Source: G025836975 sp048751585 | GTDB taxonomy: Bacteria > Pseudomonadota > Gammaproteobacteria > Burkholderiales > Burkholderiaceae_B | Direction: 5' to 3' | Assembly (NCBI RefSeq): GCF_048751585.1 | Contig: NZ_JAZHOB010000002.1 | Coordinates: 1 to 64,000 of the forward strand | Length of the DNA: 64,000 nucleotides | Part shown: positions 26,314 through 35,836 of the stretch, piece by piece | Numbering within the stretch: position 1 is the stretch's first letter | Layout: every line of letters starts with the position of its first letter | Position numbers and translations under genes: made by a program | The notes under the pieces: model-generated | Seen by the model: the letters and a program-made list of their open reading frames with translations, nothing else | What the model was told of the DNA's origin: nothing | The model's database searches: none

Positions 26314-26628
26314 CTAGCCTCCGTTGCGCTCCGGGTTGGGCGGCGACGTCGCCAACCCCGCCCGCTCCGCGGGGACGATCTTGTCGGGCTCCACATCCTC
26401 TTCCAACGGCCCTTCCTCCGTATTTTCCACCTGGGGCCGTTCGCCCGTGTTTTGCCGGTCGCTGTCGGTATCCGGCATGCTCGCCGGCAGGTCGTTACCT
26501 GAATCCGATGAGTCGCTTGGCCCCAGGGCCGGTTCGGTCGGGCCGGTTTTCAGCAGGCTGGCTTCCTCTTCGAACTCCCGGTCTCTTTCCCGCGGTATGG
26601 GGTCCAGATTTTCTTTGCGCGATGCCAT
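26314..26628 (-). CDS. small acidic, probably disordered hypothetical protein
   Basis: 104 residues from the ATG at 26628, chosen for the AAGGAG 6-7 bases upstream; a longer frame to 26673 lacks a site. The composition is strongly acidic and rich in Pro, Ser and Asp/Glu, with no hydrophobic core (for example SDSSDSGNDLPASMPDTDSD), so it is probably intrinsically disordered. I do not recognise a family. It is convergent with the Bug receptor gene and lies 45 bases downstream of the GFA-family gene. Confidence 0.6.
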   Translation of the reverse strand: MASRKENLDPIPRERDREFEEEASLLKTGPTEPALGPSDSSDSGNDLPASMPDTDSDRQNTGERPQVENTEEGPLEEDVEPDKIVPAERAGLATSPPNPERNGG

Positions 26629-26673
26629 GTTTCTCTCCTTGTGCTGTGAATGCGCGTGCCGGACAGCCGGCAC

Positions 26674-27162
26674 TCAATCCGCTCCGAGGCTCAAGCGTTC
26701 ATGCCACTCGGCTATCGATTCCTCCGGATAGCTTGCGAACATCTTGTCGCCGGGCTTCGCCTCCAGTTCAACCCACGATGCCTTGGAATCGAGGAACAGG
26801 TGGGTATGCTCGGGGGGAACGGGAAGATTGCTGTCGATGGCCGAGGCAAATGGATGGATCAGCTCCGGCCACTCCGGACTGAAGAGCCACAATGCGCTGC
26901 CGCAGCGGCGGCAAAAATGACGTTCCGCCGTGCTGGCATGCCGGCTGCCCCCCGCTCCCGGCAACAGGGCGTGATACACCGTTATCTGATCCGCGCCGCT
27001 TACCTTCATGGATTTCGCATCGGCCGATAGATTGACGGCATAGCCGCCTCCACCCTGCGTTTTGCGGCAGATGGAGCAATAGCATCGCTGATAAGGATAG
27101 GGATTGACGCTGTCCACGGTGAACCGGACGGCGCCGCAATGGCAAGATCCTGTGAGCTGCAT
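26674..27162 (-). CDS. GFA-family (glutathione-dependent formaldehyde-activating-like) zinc protein
   Basis: 162 residues from the ATG at 27162, preceded by AGGAGG. Zinc-binding cysteines are visible: C7 and C9 in GSCHCG, the C27-x-C29-x2-C32 cluster in RCYCSICRK, and HFCRRCGSALW further on, which is the pattern of the GFA/CENP-V domain. Despite the family name most members have no proven formaldehyde role. It is followed by the disordered small protein and preceded by thpR, both on the same strand, with short gaps. Confidence 0.85.
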   Translation of the reverse strand: MQLTGSCHCGAVRFTVDSVNPYPYQRCYCSICRKTQGGGGYAVNLSADAKSMKVSGADQITVYHALLPGAGGSRHASTAERHFCRRCGSALWLFSPEWPELIHPFASAIDSNLPVPPEHTHLFLDSKASWVELEAKPGDKMFASYPEESIAEWHERLSLGAD

Positions 27163-27228
27163 GACTGGGCCTCCTGAGCAATTCATTTCGCCCAGCAATA
27201 ATGATGCCCAGGGCCCGTTCGAGCGCCG

Positions 27229-27798
27229 CTAGCTTATCGGCAGGCGCGCCAGCTCGCGGTAGCAAGAGCCCCCCTCGCCGGGGGTGGAAGCCACCAGCAC
27301 GCAACGCTCGGGCGTCCAGATGATGGGGGGTCGCCGCAAGCCTTGCACATCGCCAGACCCCGCCTTGCGCAATAGGGAAATATGCGGCCGGAAGATCATA
27401 TCGGGACGTGCCCAACCCATTTCCTCCAGGCGGATCCACAAGTCATCGTGCAAGGTGTCCAGCCAATCCAGGCTCTGCGCATCGTCCTGGCTGGGGCCGG
27501 CCCACACAATGCGCGGCCCTGCGAAACGGCCAAGGCGGCGCAGGACCATTGTTTCCACGCGCACCTGCCAGTCCGGGACGGCCTGGATCAATTCCGAGAC
27601 CCGCGCGGCGGGCGTGCCGCCCAGAAACGCCAGCGTCAAATGCAAGGTTTCCGGGCGCATGATACGGCCGCCGAACAGGGCGTGCGCTTCATGTGCCCAT
27701 TCCATTATTTGCGCCGCCGTCTCGGCCGAGGGCCACAGGCCGAAAAAAATGCGCTGCGGCGCTTGCCCAACCGCAGCCGCGGCCCAGGATTGTTCCAT
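27229..27798 (-). CDS. thpR: RNA 2',3'-cyclic phosphodiesterase (2H/LigT family)
   Basis: 189 residues from the ATG at 27798, which has AAGGAG upstream. It is a member of the 2H phosphoesterase family. The two catalytic H-x-T/S motifs are TLHLTLAFLGG (H53, T55) and FRPHISLLRKA (about H134), the second with serine. ThpR-type enzymes open or ligate 2',3'-cyclic phosphate ends of RNA in vitro; the cellular role is unclear. The gene lies downstream of the DUF2149 gene by strand order, with a 48-base gap. Confidence 0.85.
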   Translation of the reverse strand: MEQSWAAAAVGQAPQRIFFGLWPSAETAAQIMEWAHEAHALFGGRIMRPETLHLTLAFLGGTPAARVSELIQAVPDWQVRVETMVLRRLGRFAGPRIVWAGPSQDDAQSLDWLDTLHDDLWIRLEEMGWARPDMIFRPHISLLRKAGSGDVQGLRRPPIIWTPERCVLVASTPGEGGSCYRELARLPIS

Positions 27799-27846
27799 GC
27801 TGGCTCCTTGCCTTGGGCGCCGGAACAAACGCGGACCGACGCCGGA

Positions 27847-28170
27847 TTATTCGGCCGCCCCCGGCTCGGGGACATACACCACTGTGCCGTCTTTCATGCG
27901 ATAGGCCACGCCGGCCTTGGATCCTTCTCCCTGGCCCGTCTGGCCGCTGGCCTTGAAGCGCTCGATCTTCTCGCCTGTCTTGACGATCATCTCCATGCTT
28001 TCCTTGCCGGGATCCGTGATTATCGTAACGTCTTTTTTGGTAAAGGGATCCAGCAGGGGATTCTGCGCAATCGTAATCAGCAGGGCCGCAATAATCACCA
28101 GGAAGATATCGATCAGATTGACTACCGAAAGGATGGGATCGTCGGACTCGGTTTCATCCAGGAACTTCAT
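27847..28170 (-). CDS. DUF2149 family membrane protein (ExbD-like topology)
   Basis: 107 residues. A short cytoplasmic start (KFLDETESDDPILSVVNLID) leads into one transmembrane segment (IFLVIIAALLITIAQ), then a polar, presumably periplasmic domain with a C-terminal DGTVVYVPEPG. This matches DUF2149. Its layout is like ExbD/TolR and its start overlaps the MotA/TolQ-type gene by four bases (ATGA). The pair probably forms a proton-driven energising unit for the CobN-like protein encoded just upstream. Confidence 0.82.
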   Translation of the reverse strand: MKFLDETESDDPILSVVNLIDIFLVIIAALLITIAQNPLLDPFTKKDVTIITDPGKESMEMIVKTGEKIERFKASGQTGQGEGSKAGVAYRMKDGTVVYVPEPGAAE

Positions 28171-28700
28171 GCCGCTTTCCTGTCCAGGCCCTTCTCGGAT
28201 GCCGGCTGAACCGCCTGCAGCCAGACCAGCTCCTCGGCCAGCCAGCGGCGCTTGATGGACACGATCCAGTAAGTGATTGCGGCGGCGATCAAGGCCAGAA
28301 TGACGGCTGAGAAAGCAACCGCCAGGTTATCGGAGACCGAAGCCAGATTGCCGTCGGACAGTCCCTTCAAGGCCGGGCCCATGGGTATCATGGTGGCCAC
28401 CAGGCCCAGCATGGGTGTAACCCGTGTCGTCACGCGGGGCACTTCCAGCAGGCGATGCGCCGCAACGTCCAGATCGTCATCCGACGCGCCCGGATTGGCC
28501 CGCGCCCAACGCAACAGTTCAAAACTGCGCAAGGCATGGGAGTCCGCCCCGATGACATGCCCCCTGCGCTGGAGATACGCCACGGCGAACGCCCCCAACG
28601 CATACAGCGAATACAAAAACAGGACCGAGATCGCCACCAGAGTGGGAATCAGGAATACTTGTCCGACCTGATACATCAATTGTTCCAGCAACTGGCTCAT
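28167..28700 (-). CDS. MotA/TolQ/ExbB-type proton channel protein
   Basis: 177 residues with three hydrophobic segments (VFLIPTLVAISVLFLYSLYA, then a central LGLVATMIPMGPALKGLSDG segment and a last AVILALIAAAITYWIVSI). The stretch VTPMLGLVATMIPMG ... GNLASVSDNLAVAFSA corresponds to the conserved channel helices of ExbB/TolQ. It lies 37 bases after the CobN-like gene and overlaps the DUF2149 gene. Together with DUF2149 it is expected to use the proton gradient to drive a partner protein. Confidence 0.86.
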   Translation of the reverse strand: MSQLLEQLMYQVGQVFLIPTLVAISVLFLYSLYALGAFAVAYLQRRGHVIGADSHALRSFELLRWARANPGASDDDLDVAAHRLLEVPRVTTRVTPMLGLVATMIPMGPALKGLSDGNLASVSDNLAVAFSAVILALIAAAITYWIVSIKRRWLAEELVWLQAVQPASEKGLDRKAA

Positions 28701-28737
28701 GCTTGGATTACCTTTTCAATTTTTCGTTAGTGATTCG

Positions 28738-31700
28738 TTAATGCGTTGCCCGCGCTGGCCAGGCCTGGCGCATGGCGCCGCCCGCGAAAGCCAGCAGAAG
28801 CATGCCCAGCACCAGGTATAGCGAATAGTCATCGGGAGTCTGGCCGGGCTCGACTTTATCCAGGCGCATTCCGGTCACCTGCTCGGTCTGCGCCGTCGGC
28901 TGTTGCTCGGCGGGAGCCTGGCTGGGCGGCGTGGCGCTTGGATCGGCGGCAGCCTCTTGCTGGGCGGGCGGCGGCCCGGCAAGGTCCGCCGGCGTGCCGC
29001 TGGCCGCATACTCCAGAAACTTCGGATTGTCGCTGTGGACATCAAAGCGCCTGGCCAGATCCTGATAACGCGACTTCAGTTCGCTGATCGTGGCCGGATC
29101 GGCATTCCAGTACTCCTGCCGCGCCGCTTCCAGCATTCGCTCGATTGTTTGCGCCAGGGCGTGGGGATTCTCTTTCTCGAACCACTCCTCCAGGCCCAGC
29201 TCGTACTTGTCGCGCACATAGACATCGGCCATTTCTTCCCATTGATCGTCGCGCACGATGTCGCGCGCCACCGCCGTCCAGCCCCACAGATTGTTGGTGG
29301 CGTCCAGAACGCTGAGCGTGCCGGAATAGCCTTCATCCATCAGCGCCTTGATGTAGCCTGGATGGAACTGGCGCGTCGACAGCTCCTTGGCCAGGAATCC
29401 GGCCGCGCCCTCGACCTTGCCAGCGCCCCCGCCCCGCAAGTTTGAAATATAAAGCTCGGGCGGTTTGCCATCCAGGGCGCGCACGGCCAGGCTCAGGCCG
29501 CCCAGGTACTGGAAGGGATCGTCGGTGGTCAGCATGCCATAGGTATTGGATGTCCGTGACAGCACGGCTCCTTCCGTCCCTTTCAACTGCTCCGCATACA
29601 GATTCACCGCCGTCCCGCCCGCCGCTCCGGCCGAACCCCATTTGGTCTCGTCGGGCCCGTAGGCGAACTGCATCTTGGACAAATACAGCTCAGCCAGCTT
29701 CTTGTCGCCCTCTTCCTTGCCTGTCCAGCTGTCGGTCGCCAGCGTGGCATCGTCCAGGCCGGTGCCGTACTGGCCCGACGCGGATGAAAAGATGCGTGTC
29801 TGACTCGCCAGCGCCGCTTCTTCCGCGCCGGCGCCCTGCTGGCGCAGGCGCTCGGCGATGGCCCGCGTATTGGCGGCGACGGGATTATCGGCTTCTCCGG
29901 CCTGCGCCGCCAGCTGCGCCGCGCGGGCAAGCTGCTTCAGCACATTCGGGAAGTGATCGCGATACAGGCCGGTGGCGGACAGCACCACATCGACACGGGG
30001 GCGGCCCAGCGCTTCACGGTCCACCCGTTTCACTCCAACCACGCGGCCGCCCTTGTCCCACACGGGCTCCACGCCCATCAGCCATAACGCCTGAGCCTCC
30101 AGCAGGCCCTGGTGACGCATGGTCTCGACCGACCACAGCGAAAAGGCCAGCTTGCGGGGCGTCTGGCCGGACTGCCCGCGATGCGCGGACAGCAGGTCCT
30201 CGGCGGCCTTTTTGCCCGCCTCCCAGGCTTGCTGCGTGGGCACGCGCGACGGGTCGAAACCGTACAGATTGCGCCCCGTGGGATAAGCCTCCGGGTTCTT
30301 GATGGGATCGCCACCGTAAGAGGTCGGCGTATAGCGCCCGGCCAGCGCGTCCAGGACAGCGGGCAGCTCCTGCTCCGCGCCTATGTCCGCATACCAGCCG
30401 CGCGCCTGCTCCAGCATGGCTTGCAGCTCGTCCGGCACAGGGCCCGCGTCCTGTCCGTTCGCCAGCACGCGCTTGAGCAATGCATAGGGGACCGAGGCAT
30501 CCAGGTTTTCGTAATCGACGGCCAGGGCTTCGTCCAGTTGGTCCTGCGCCACTCCCGCGTGGCGGGAGGCCGCATCCCAGAATGGCTGACCCAGCATCAG
30601 CAGCACCGTTGACAGGCGATGATCGGTTCGCGGCGCCTGGCCCAGGGTGTGCAGACCCAGGGGCTGCGCCATATGGGCCAGCTCATGCAAGTGGCTGTGA
30701 AGCAGATCGATGAAGGCCGGGAATTCGGCCGCGGCGCGCTCGCCCGTCCAACCCATATCCAGGGCTATGCGTTCTTTGCTTACCCGGTCCAGCAAATCAA
30801 TCTTTATCTGTTCTTTTACCGCGCCTTCGCCCTGAGCCAGCCACTGATGCAGCAGATCGTGCATGGCGGTCAGCGCATCGTGCATTCCAGCCGGCTGGAA
30901 TGGCGGCGTCTGATGGCTGACGATCACCGCCCGTCCTCTGCGCCTGGCCTGCTGGGCTTCGCCGATATTGTCGGCGATGTAGGGATACACCACCGGAACG
31001 TCGCCCAGCGCCAGCATGGGGTAGTCATGTACCGACAGACCGCGTTCCTTGCCCGGCATCCACTCTTGCGAGCCATGCGTGCCGAAATGAATGAAAGCGT
31101 CCGAATGCCGGCGCTCGCGGGCCCACAAGTAGGCCGCCAGATAGAAATGGGTGGGCAGGGCCGTGGTGGAGTGGTACAGCGCCTTCTCCTTGTCTTCCGA
31201 TTTTTCGCTGCGCGGCGGCTGCGGCATGATGGCCACCTTGCCAAGCAGCAGCCGCGGTATCACGAACCAGGCCTGATCCCCTTCGCGTATCGTCATGGAC
31301 GAATCAGCCGGATCGCCCCATCTGTCCAGCATGGCCTGGCGCACCTGCGCCGGCTGTCCGTCCAGCCATTTGTTGTAGTCAGCCACGGAAAGACGCTCGG
31401 CCAGGCCATCGTTCAGCAGATCCCGCAGTTTCGCATCGCGATACAAAGGCGCCAGCAAGCGCTGCAACTGCTCCACTAAAGCGGCTTCCTTGGGTATGGC
31501 GGTGTCGTAGCCCGCATCCTTCATCGCTTGCAAGACGCCCATCATGCTTTCGGGAACGTTAAGAAAGGATGCAGACAAGTTCTTTTCACCGGGAGGGTAA
31601 TTCCAGAAAAACATGGTGACGGCCTTGTCGGCATTGGGCTTGCGCTGCAGGCCGACCAGGCGCATAGCCTTGTCGACCACCGCCTGCAACTGCTCGTCTA

Positions 31701-32724
31701 TGGGCAGCAGCTGCCCTTCCTGCTTGCCGAATGCGGACGCAATCTGCGCATCGATAATGCCGGTGAATTCCGACTGCGCCAGGTAGAACGGCACATCCAT
31801 CAGCTGCACGCCCTGCGGATCAGCCCGCCATTCGGCTTCGTCGCCCCGTCGGTAGGGTGTGGCCTGCACCACCGGTATACCCAGTTGCTGAAACTCCTTG
31901 CGCGGACCCTCGGTGCTGAGCATGATGCGGGTATTGATCAAGGCATCCGCCAGGCGCAGGCCGCCCGGAGCAAGCATGCGCAAGTTGGCCGTCTGGTCGG
32001 ACGTCGGACTGTAGTAGGCCAAGGGCACCGCGCCGGCCCGTTCCACGCGGCCGATAAGATCATCGATCAGGCGGGTCTGCATGGCCGATACATACTGCTG
32101 ATGAAATGCAATACCCACAATCGGTGGGCGATGGCCGTCCGACGGATTCACTCCTTTCCATTTCAAGTACGCCATCGGATCGGAAAACAGCATGCCCGGA
32201 GCATCGGGATGATAGACGGCCACCTCGGGAAACTCCACGGGATCCGCAATGCCAGTGATGGGCTTGCCCGCAAGGAAGGCGGCTGACGTCGCAAAGAAGC
32301 CCGCAAAATTCTCGCGCCCGCCATTGGAATAATAGGCGGCCAGCCGGTGCGCCAGCTCATCGGGCATATTGATTCCCCCAGGCGCCTTGTCGTAAACCCA
32401 GGCCAGCGGAATGCGCAAACCGGGCAAGGCGCGCAGCAGCTTGGCACGCACCGCATCCTGCTGGTACGTGTCCACAAATACAATGTCGCGTCCCTGGAAC
32501 AAGCCCGCATCCACGTCGGCCGGCAGCTCATCCAGGTAGCGCACCTCGATGTCCAGCCCATGCGGCCGGGCAATGCTCTGCAGATCCTTGAATTTTCCCG
32601 GCGGAACATTGCCGGTCGTAATGAACAGGACGGATGCGGCATGCGCGGGGAGCATGCCAAGCATGCCCGCCATAAAGATAAATATCGCGAGCCAACCGCG
32701 CGCCGATCCGGATGTCATTTTCAC
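28738..32724 (-). CDS. CobN-like magnesium/cobalt chelatase, predicted exported and membrane-anchored
   Basis: 1328 residues with the CobN/magnesium-chelatase-H fold: HFGTHGSQEWMPGKERGLS in the catalytic region, QYGTGLDDATLATDSW and the long C-terminal domain. Unlike the cytoplasmic cobalamin-pathway CobN, this one begins with a signal peptide (LAIFIFMAGMLGMLPAHA, cleavage near residue 29). It ends with a low-complexity Pro/Ala/Gln linker and a transmembrane helix (LYLVLGMLLLAFAGGAM) plus a short basic tail. It should therefore sit on the periplasmic face of the inner membrane. The ExbB-like and DUF2149 genes follow. The GTG at 32724 has GAGG upstream; the ATG at 32718 is also possible. A Fur-box-like sequence lies 60 bases before it. 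Substrate not known. Confidence 0.85.
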   Translation of the reverse strand: MKMTSGSARGWLAIFIFMAGMLGMLPAHAASVLFITTGNVPPGKFKDLQSIARPHGLDIEVRYLDELPADVDAGLFQGRDIVFVDTYQQDAVRAKLLRALPGLRIPLAWVYDKAPGGINMPDELAHRLAAYYSNGGRENFAGFFATSAAFLAGKPITGIADPVEFPEVAVYHPDAPGMLFSDPMAYLKWKGVNPSDGHRPPIVGIAFHQQYVSAMQTRLIDDLIGRVERAGAVPLAYYSPTSDQTANLRMLAPGGLRLADALINTRIMLSTEGPRKEFQQLGIPVVQATPYRRGDEAEWRADPQGVQLMDVPFYLAQSEFTGIIDAQIASAFGKQEGQLLPIDEQLQAVVDKAMRLVGLQRKPNADKAVTMFFWNYPPGEKNLSASFLNVPESMMGVLQAMKDAGYDTAIPKEAALVEQLQRLLAPLYRDAKLRDLLNDGLAERLSVADYNKWLDGQPAQVRQAMLDRWGDPADSSMTIREGDQAWFVIPRLLLGKVAIMPQPPRSEKSEDKEKALYHSTTALPTHFYLAAYLWARERRHSDAFIHFGTHGSQEWMPGKERGLSVHDYPMLALGDVPVVYPYIADNIGEAQQARRRGRAVIVSHQTPPFQPAGMHDALTAMHDLLHQWLAQGEGAVKEQIKIDLLDRVSKERIALDMGWTGERAAAEFPAFIDLLHSHLHELAHMAQPLGLHTLGQAPRTDHRLSTVLLMLGQPFWDAASRHAGVAQDQLDEALAVDYENLDASVPYALLKRVLANGQDAGPVPDELQAMLEQARGWYADIGAEQELPAVLDALAGRYTPTSYGGDPIKNPEAYPTGRNLYGFDPSRVPTQQAWEAGKKAAEDLLSAHRGQSGQTPRKLAFSLWSVETMRHQGLLEAQALWLMGVEPVWDKGGRVVGVKRVDREALGRPRVDVVLSATGLYRDHFPNVLKQLARAAQLAAQAGEADNPVAANTRAIAERLRQQGAGAEEAALASQTRIFSSASGQYGTGLDDATLATDSWTGKEEGDKKLAELYLSKMQFAYGPDETKWGSAGAAGGTAVNLYAEQLKGTEGAVLSRTSNTYGMLTTDDPFQYLGGLSLAVRALDGKPPELYISNLRGGGAGKVEGAAGFLAKELSTRQFHPGYIKALMDEGYSGTLSVLDATNNLWGWTAVARDIVRDDQWEEMADVYVRDKYELGLEEWFEKENPHALAQTIERMLEAARQEYWNADPATISELKSRYQDLARRFDVHSDNPKFLEYAASGTPADLAGPPPAQQEAAADPSATPPSQAPAEQQPTAQTEQVTGMRLDKVEPGQTPDDYSLYLVLGMLLLAFAGGAMRQAWPARATH

Positions 32725-32784
32725 TACGCCTCATTCTTGTAGAGTGCCGGCCGCCGATGTGCCAAGCATGGCATTTTATAACAA

Positions 32785-32799
32785 TGCGAATGATTATCA
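32785..32799 (-). promoter_or_regulatory. Fur-box-like site upstream of the CobN-like operon
   Basis: Read on the minus strand this is TGATAATCATTCGCA. It fits the 7-1-7 Fur model TGATAAT-N-ATTATCA at 12 of 14 positions and lies about 60 bases before the CobN-like start. Iron-repressed expression is the straightforward prediction. A zinc-type Zur regulator is an alternative. Confidence 0.6.
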
Positions 32800-32982
32800 A
32801 ATGCATTTATTGCTTTAAACGAAATCCGCCTTTCGGCTAGGGGCTTTCCCGCATGGCGAACATTTCGCATGAAGGCATGTGCGGGCATACCCCAAGGCCC
32901 GAATGATTGACGTTTAAAGCATGACTTCGCTAACATCGGTCGGCTGTTGCCGCTGAATCGCTGGTCTTGGAGAATACGTGCT

Positions 32983-34131
32983 GTGAAACCCCAGTCGCTG
33001 GACATGATCACTACGCTTATCGGTTTCGATACCGTGTCGCGCAATTCCAATCTCGAACTGATCCACCACGTTCGCGACTACCTGGCCGGTCATGGCGTTG
33101 AAAGCCACCTGGTGTCCAACGAAGAACAAACCAAAGCCAATCTGTTCGCCACGGTGGGTCCCGATGTGGAAGGCGGCATCGTCCTTTCAGGGCACACCGA
33201 CGTGGTACCCGTCGATGGCCAACCCTGGGACACCGACCCATTCACCGTTGTGCAGAAGGACGGCCGGCTGTATGGCCGGGGCACCTGCGACATGAAAGCC
33301 TTTTCCGCCATCGCGCTGGCCATGGTGCCGGACTTGATCAAAAAAGGCCTGAAGCGCCCGATCCATTTCGCGCTCAGCTATGACGAGGAAATCGGCTGTT
33401 TCGGCGCGCCGTCCATGATAGACAGGCTGCTTACCGATATCGCCAAGCCCAGCGCGGTCATCGTCGGCGAGCCCACCAGCATGCGGCCCATCGTGGCCCA
33501 CAAGGGCATAGCCGCCCTGCGCACCACCGTCATCGGCCACGAGGCGCATTCCAGCCAGGTCCAGCGCGGCGTCAGCGCCGTCATGACGGCGGCCAAGCTT
33601 ATTGCGTTCATCGACGGCATGATGGCCGAGAACAAGGCGGCCACCGATCCGGCATGCCGTTTCGAGCCGCCCTACACCACCTTGCACGTGGGCGTGGTAC
33701 ATGGCGGCACCGCCTTGAACATCATTTCGCGCGAATGCACGTTCACATGGGATATCCGCAGCCTGCCGGGCGACGACTGGCGCCGCTACCTGGAGCGCTT
33801 CCAGGCGTATGCCGACAGCCTTCTGCCGGCCATGCGGGCCATTGCTCCCGCCGCATCGATCAGCACTGAAATCCTGGCCGACGCGCCACCGCTGCAAGAT
33901 CGCGGCGGCGTCGCGCAAGACCTGGTGTTCGGGCTTTGCGGCCATACGCATGGCGACGTCGTGCCGTATGCCGCCGAAGCCGGCCAGTTCCAGGAGCGAG
34001 GGTTTTCCGTAGTGCTTTGCGGGCCCGGCTCCATTGACCAGGCGCACCAGCCGAACGAATATATCGATGTATCGCAAGTGACCGCCTGCGAACATTTCCT
34101 GGAAAAACTGACGGATCAACTGGCAAGCTGA
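32983..34131 (+). CDS. argE: acetylornithine deacetylase/M20 amidohydrolase
   Basis: 382 residues from the GTG at 32983; a longer TTG start at 32947 is less likely, and GGAG precedes the GTG. This is an M20 metallopeptidase with metal ligands and catalytic residues as in ArgE: LSGHTDVVP (H71, D73), GRGTCDMKAF (D103), YDEEIGCFG (E135, E136) and VGEPTSMRP. The length is typical of ArgE. It is followed after 94 bases by a complete dipeptide-type ABC importer. In this place it could deacylate imported N-acyl amino acids or dipeptides and need not serve arginine biosynthesis. Confidence 0.83.
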   Translation: MKPQSLDMITTLIGFDTVSRNSNLELIHHVRDYLAGHGVESHLVSNEEQTKANLFATVGPDVEGGIVLSGHTDVVPVDGQPWDTDPFTVVQKDGRLYGRGTCDMKAFSAIALAMVPDLIKKGLKRPIHFALSYDEEIGCFGAPSMIDRLLTDIAKPSAVIVGEPTSMRPIVAHKGIAALRTTVIGHEAHSSQVQRGVSAVMTAAKLIAFIDGMMAENKAATDPACRFEPPYTTLHVGVVHGGTALNIISRECTFTWDIRSLPGDDWRRYLERFQAYADSLLPAMRAIAPAASISTEILADAPPLQDRGGVAQDLVFGLCGHTHGDVVPYAAEAGQFQERGFSVVLCGPGSIDQAHQPNEYIDVSQVTACEHFLEKLTDQLAS

Positions 34132-34145
34132 TTCGTCCGGTCCCA

Positions 34146-34165
34146 AAGGCCGCCGCAGCGGCCTT
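34146..34165 (+). terminator. small hairpin between argE and the peptide transporter
   Basis: AAGGCCGC (34146-34153) pairs with GCGGCCTT (34158-34165) around the loop CGCA. No T-run follows, so it is at most a weak or processing site that could lower read-through from argE into the transporter genes. Confidence 0.35.
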
Positions 34166-34225
34166 CAACTTGCCACTACAACATACGTGTCCAAACAGTA
34201 AATCATCAAGGGCAGGAGACAAAGA

Positions 34226-35830
34226 ATGAAGCTATCCAAACTTATCAAGCACACCGCTATTGCCGCCACGCTGGCGCTTAGCGTAGGCCTTAGCCAATCG
34301 GTCGATGCCAAGACACTGCGCTGGGCCTACCAGGGCGACATGATGTCGCTGGACCCCATGTCGCTGAACGAGACCTTTACCCTGGGCTTCCAGGGCTGGT
34401 TCTATGAAACCCTGGCGGCCTATGACAAGGACCTTAAACTGGTCCCGCAACTGGCTGAAAAATGGGAAAACCCCGAGCCCACCAAATGGATCTTCCATTT
34501 GCGCAAGGGCGTGAAGTTCCATGACGGCAGCCCGTTCACCGCCGATGATGTCATTTTTTCCTGGAAGCGCAGCCTGACCCAGGGCTCCGACATGAAGGGC
34601 TACGGCGCGAAAGCCGCCGATATCAAGAAAATCGACGACCACACGGTCGAGGTCACCACGCCCACCCCTAATCCGATTTTGCCTCGCGACTGGACTTTCC
34701 TGTACATCATGAGCAAATCCTGGGCCGAAAAGAACAAGACCACCGAAGCCACCAACGTGAAAGGCGGCGAAAGCAATTACGCCAACCTGCACGAAAACGG
34801 CACCGGACCCTTCATGATCGTGGACCGCCAACCCGATGTCAAAACCACGCTCAAGCGCTTCGACGGCTACTGGAACAAGAATATTCCCACCAATGTGACC
34901 GACATCACCTTCCAGCCGATCTCGCAGGAATCCACCCGGGTGGCGGCATTGATCTCGGGCGAGATGGATCTGGTCATGCCGGTGCCCGTGCAAGACTGGC
35001 CGCGCCTTGAAAGCGAGCCCAATGTCCAGGTCTTGAACGAACCCGAAGCCCGCGCCATATTCATAGGCATGGATCAGCACCGCGACGAGCTGCTGTTTTC
35101 CAATATAAAGGGCAAGAACCCGTTCAAGGACAAGCGTGTCCGCCAGGCCGTGGACCTTACCGTCGATACCAAGATCATCAATCAGAAGATCATGCGCGGC
35201 GCGGCCAAGCCGCTGGGCACCCTCATCGCCGACAAGATCAACGGTTACGATGAATCCTTCGGCGCGCCGTATAAAACCGACATCGAAAAAGCCAAGAAGC
35301 TGATGGCCGACGCCGGCTATCCCGACGGCTTCACCGTCCAGCTCGATTGCCCCAACGACCGTTACGTCAACGATGAAAAAGTCTGCCAAGCCGTGGCCAG
35401 CATGCTGGCGCGCATAGGCATCAAGATCGACCTTCTGGCACAGACCAAGTCCAAGTACTTCGCCAAGGTCCTGCTGCAGGCCGGCAACAACACCAGCATG
35501 TACTTGCTGGGCTGGACGCCCAGCTCCATCGACGCGGCCAATTCGCTGACCAACCTGGTGGCCTGCCGCGATTCCAAGACGGCGGCGGGGCAGTTCAACC
35601 TGGGAGGGTATTGCAACAAGGAAATCGACGCGCTGATCGCCAAGATCGACGTCGAGACCGACCAGGCCAAGCGCAACGCCATGATCAAAGAAGCATTCAC
35701 CATGCTTCACAACGATTATGGCTACCTGCCCCTGCACCAGCAACCCATGTCATGGGGCGTGCGCAAGGGCATCAAGGTTGCCCAGCGGGCCGACGACGTG
35801 CTGGACATCCGCAACGTGGTCATGCCGTAA
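34226..35830 (+). CDS. peptide-type ABC transporter substrate-binding protein (DppA/OppA family)
   Basis: 534 residues, SBP family 5. The signal peptide HTAIAATLALSVGLSQSVDA is followed by KTLRWAYQGDMMSLDPMSLN, the usual start of the mature dipeptide/oligopeptide binding proteins. KGVKFHDGSPFTADDVIFSW and GYWNKNIPTNVTDITF are family motifs. GGCAGGAGAC precedes the ATG. It is the first gene of the ABC operon. Ligands of this family include di- and oligopeptides, nickel, glutathione and opines. Confidence 0.9.
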   Translation: MKLSKLIKHTAIAATLALSVGLSQSVDAKTLRWAYQGDMMSLDPMSLNETFTLGFQGWFYETLAAYDKDLKLVPQLAEKWENPEPTKWIFHLRKGVKFHDGSPFTADDVIFSWKRSLTQGSDMKGYGAKAADIKKIDDHTVEVTTPTPNPILPRDWTFLYIMSKSWAEKNKTTEATNVKGGESNYANLHENGTGPFMIVDRQPDVKTTLKRFDGYWNKNIPTNVTDITFQPISQESTRVAALISGEMDLVMPVPVQDWPRLESEPNVQVLNEPEARAIFIGMDQHRDELLFSNIKGKNPFKDKRVRQAVDLTVDTKIINQKIMRGAAKPLGTLIADKINGYDESFGAPYKTDIEKAKKLMADAGYPDGFTVQLDCPNDRYVNDEKVCQAVASMLARIGIKIDLLAQTKSKYFAKVLLQAGNNTSMYLLGWTPSSIDAANSLTNLVACRDSKTAAGQFNLGGYCNKEIDALIAKIDVETDQAKRNAMIKEAFTMLHNDYGYLPLHQQPMSWGVRKGIKVAQRADDVLDIRNVVMP

Positions 35831-35836
35831 GCGCAA

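Noticed and set aside
34232..35743. Long 503-codon frame on the minus strand
   Set aside because: It is antisense to the peptide-binding protein gene, which has a signal peptide and family motifs; long antisense frames are common in GC-rich genes.
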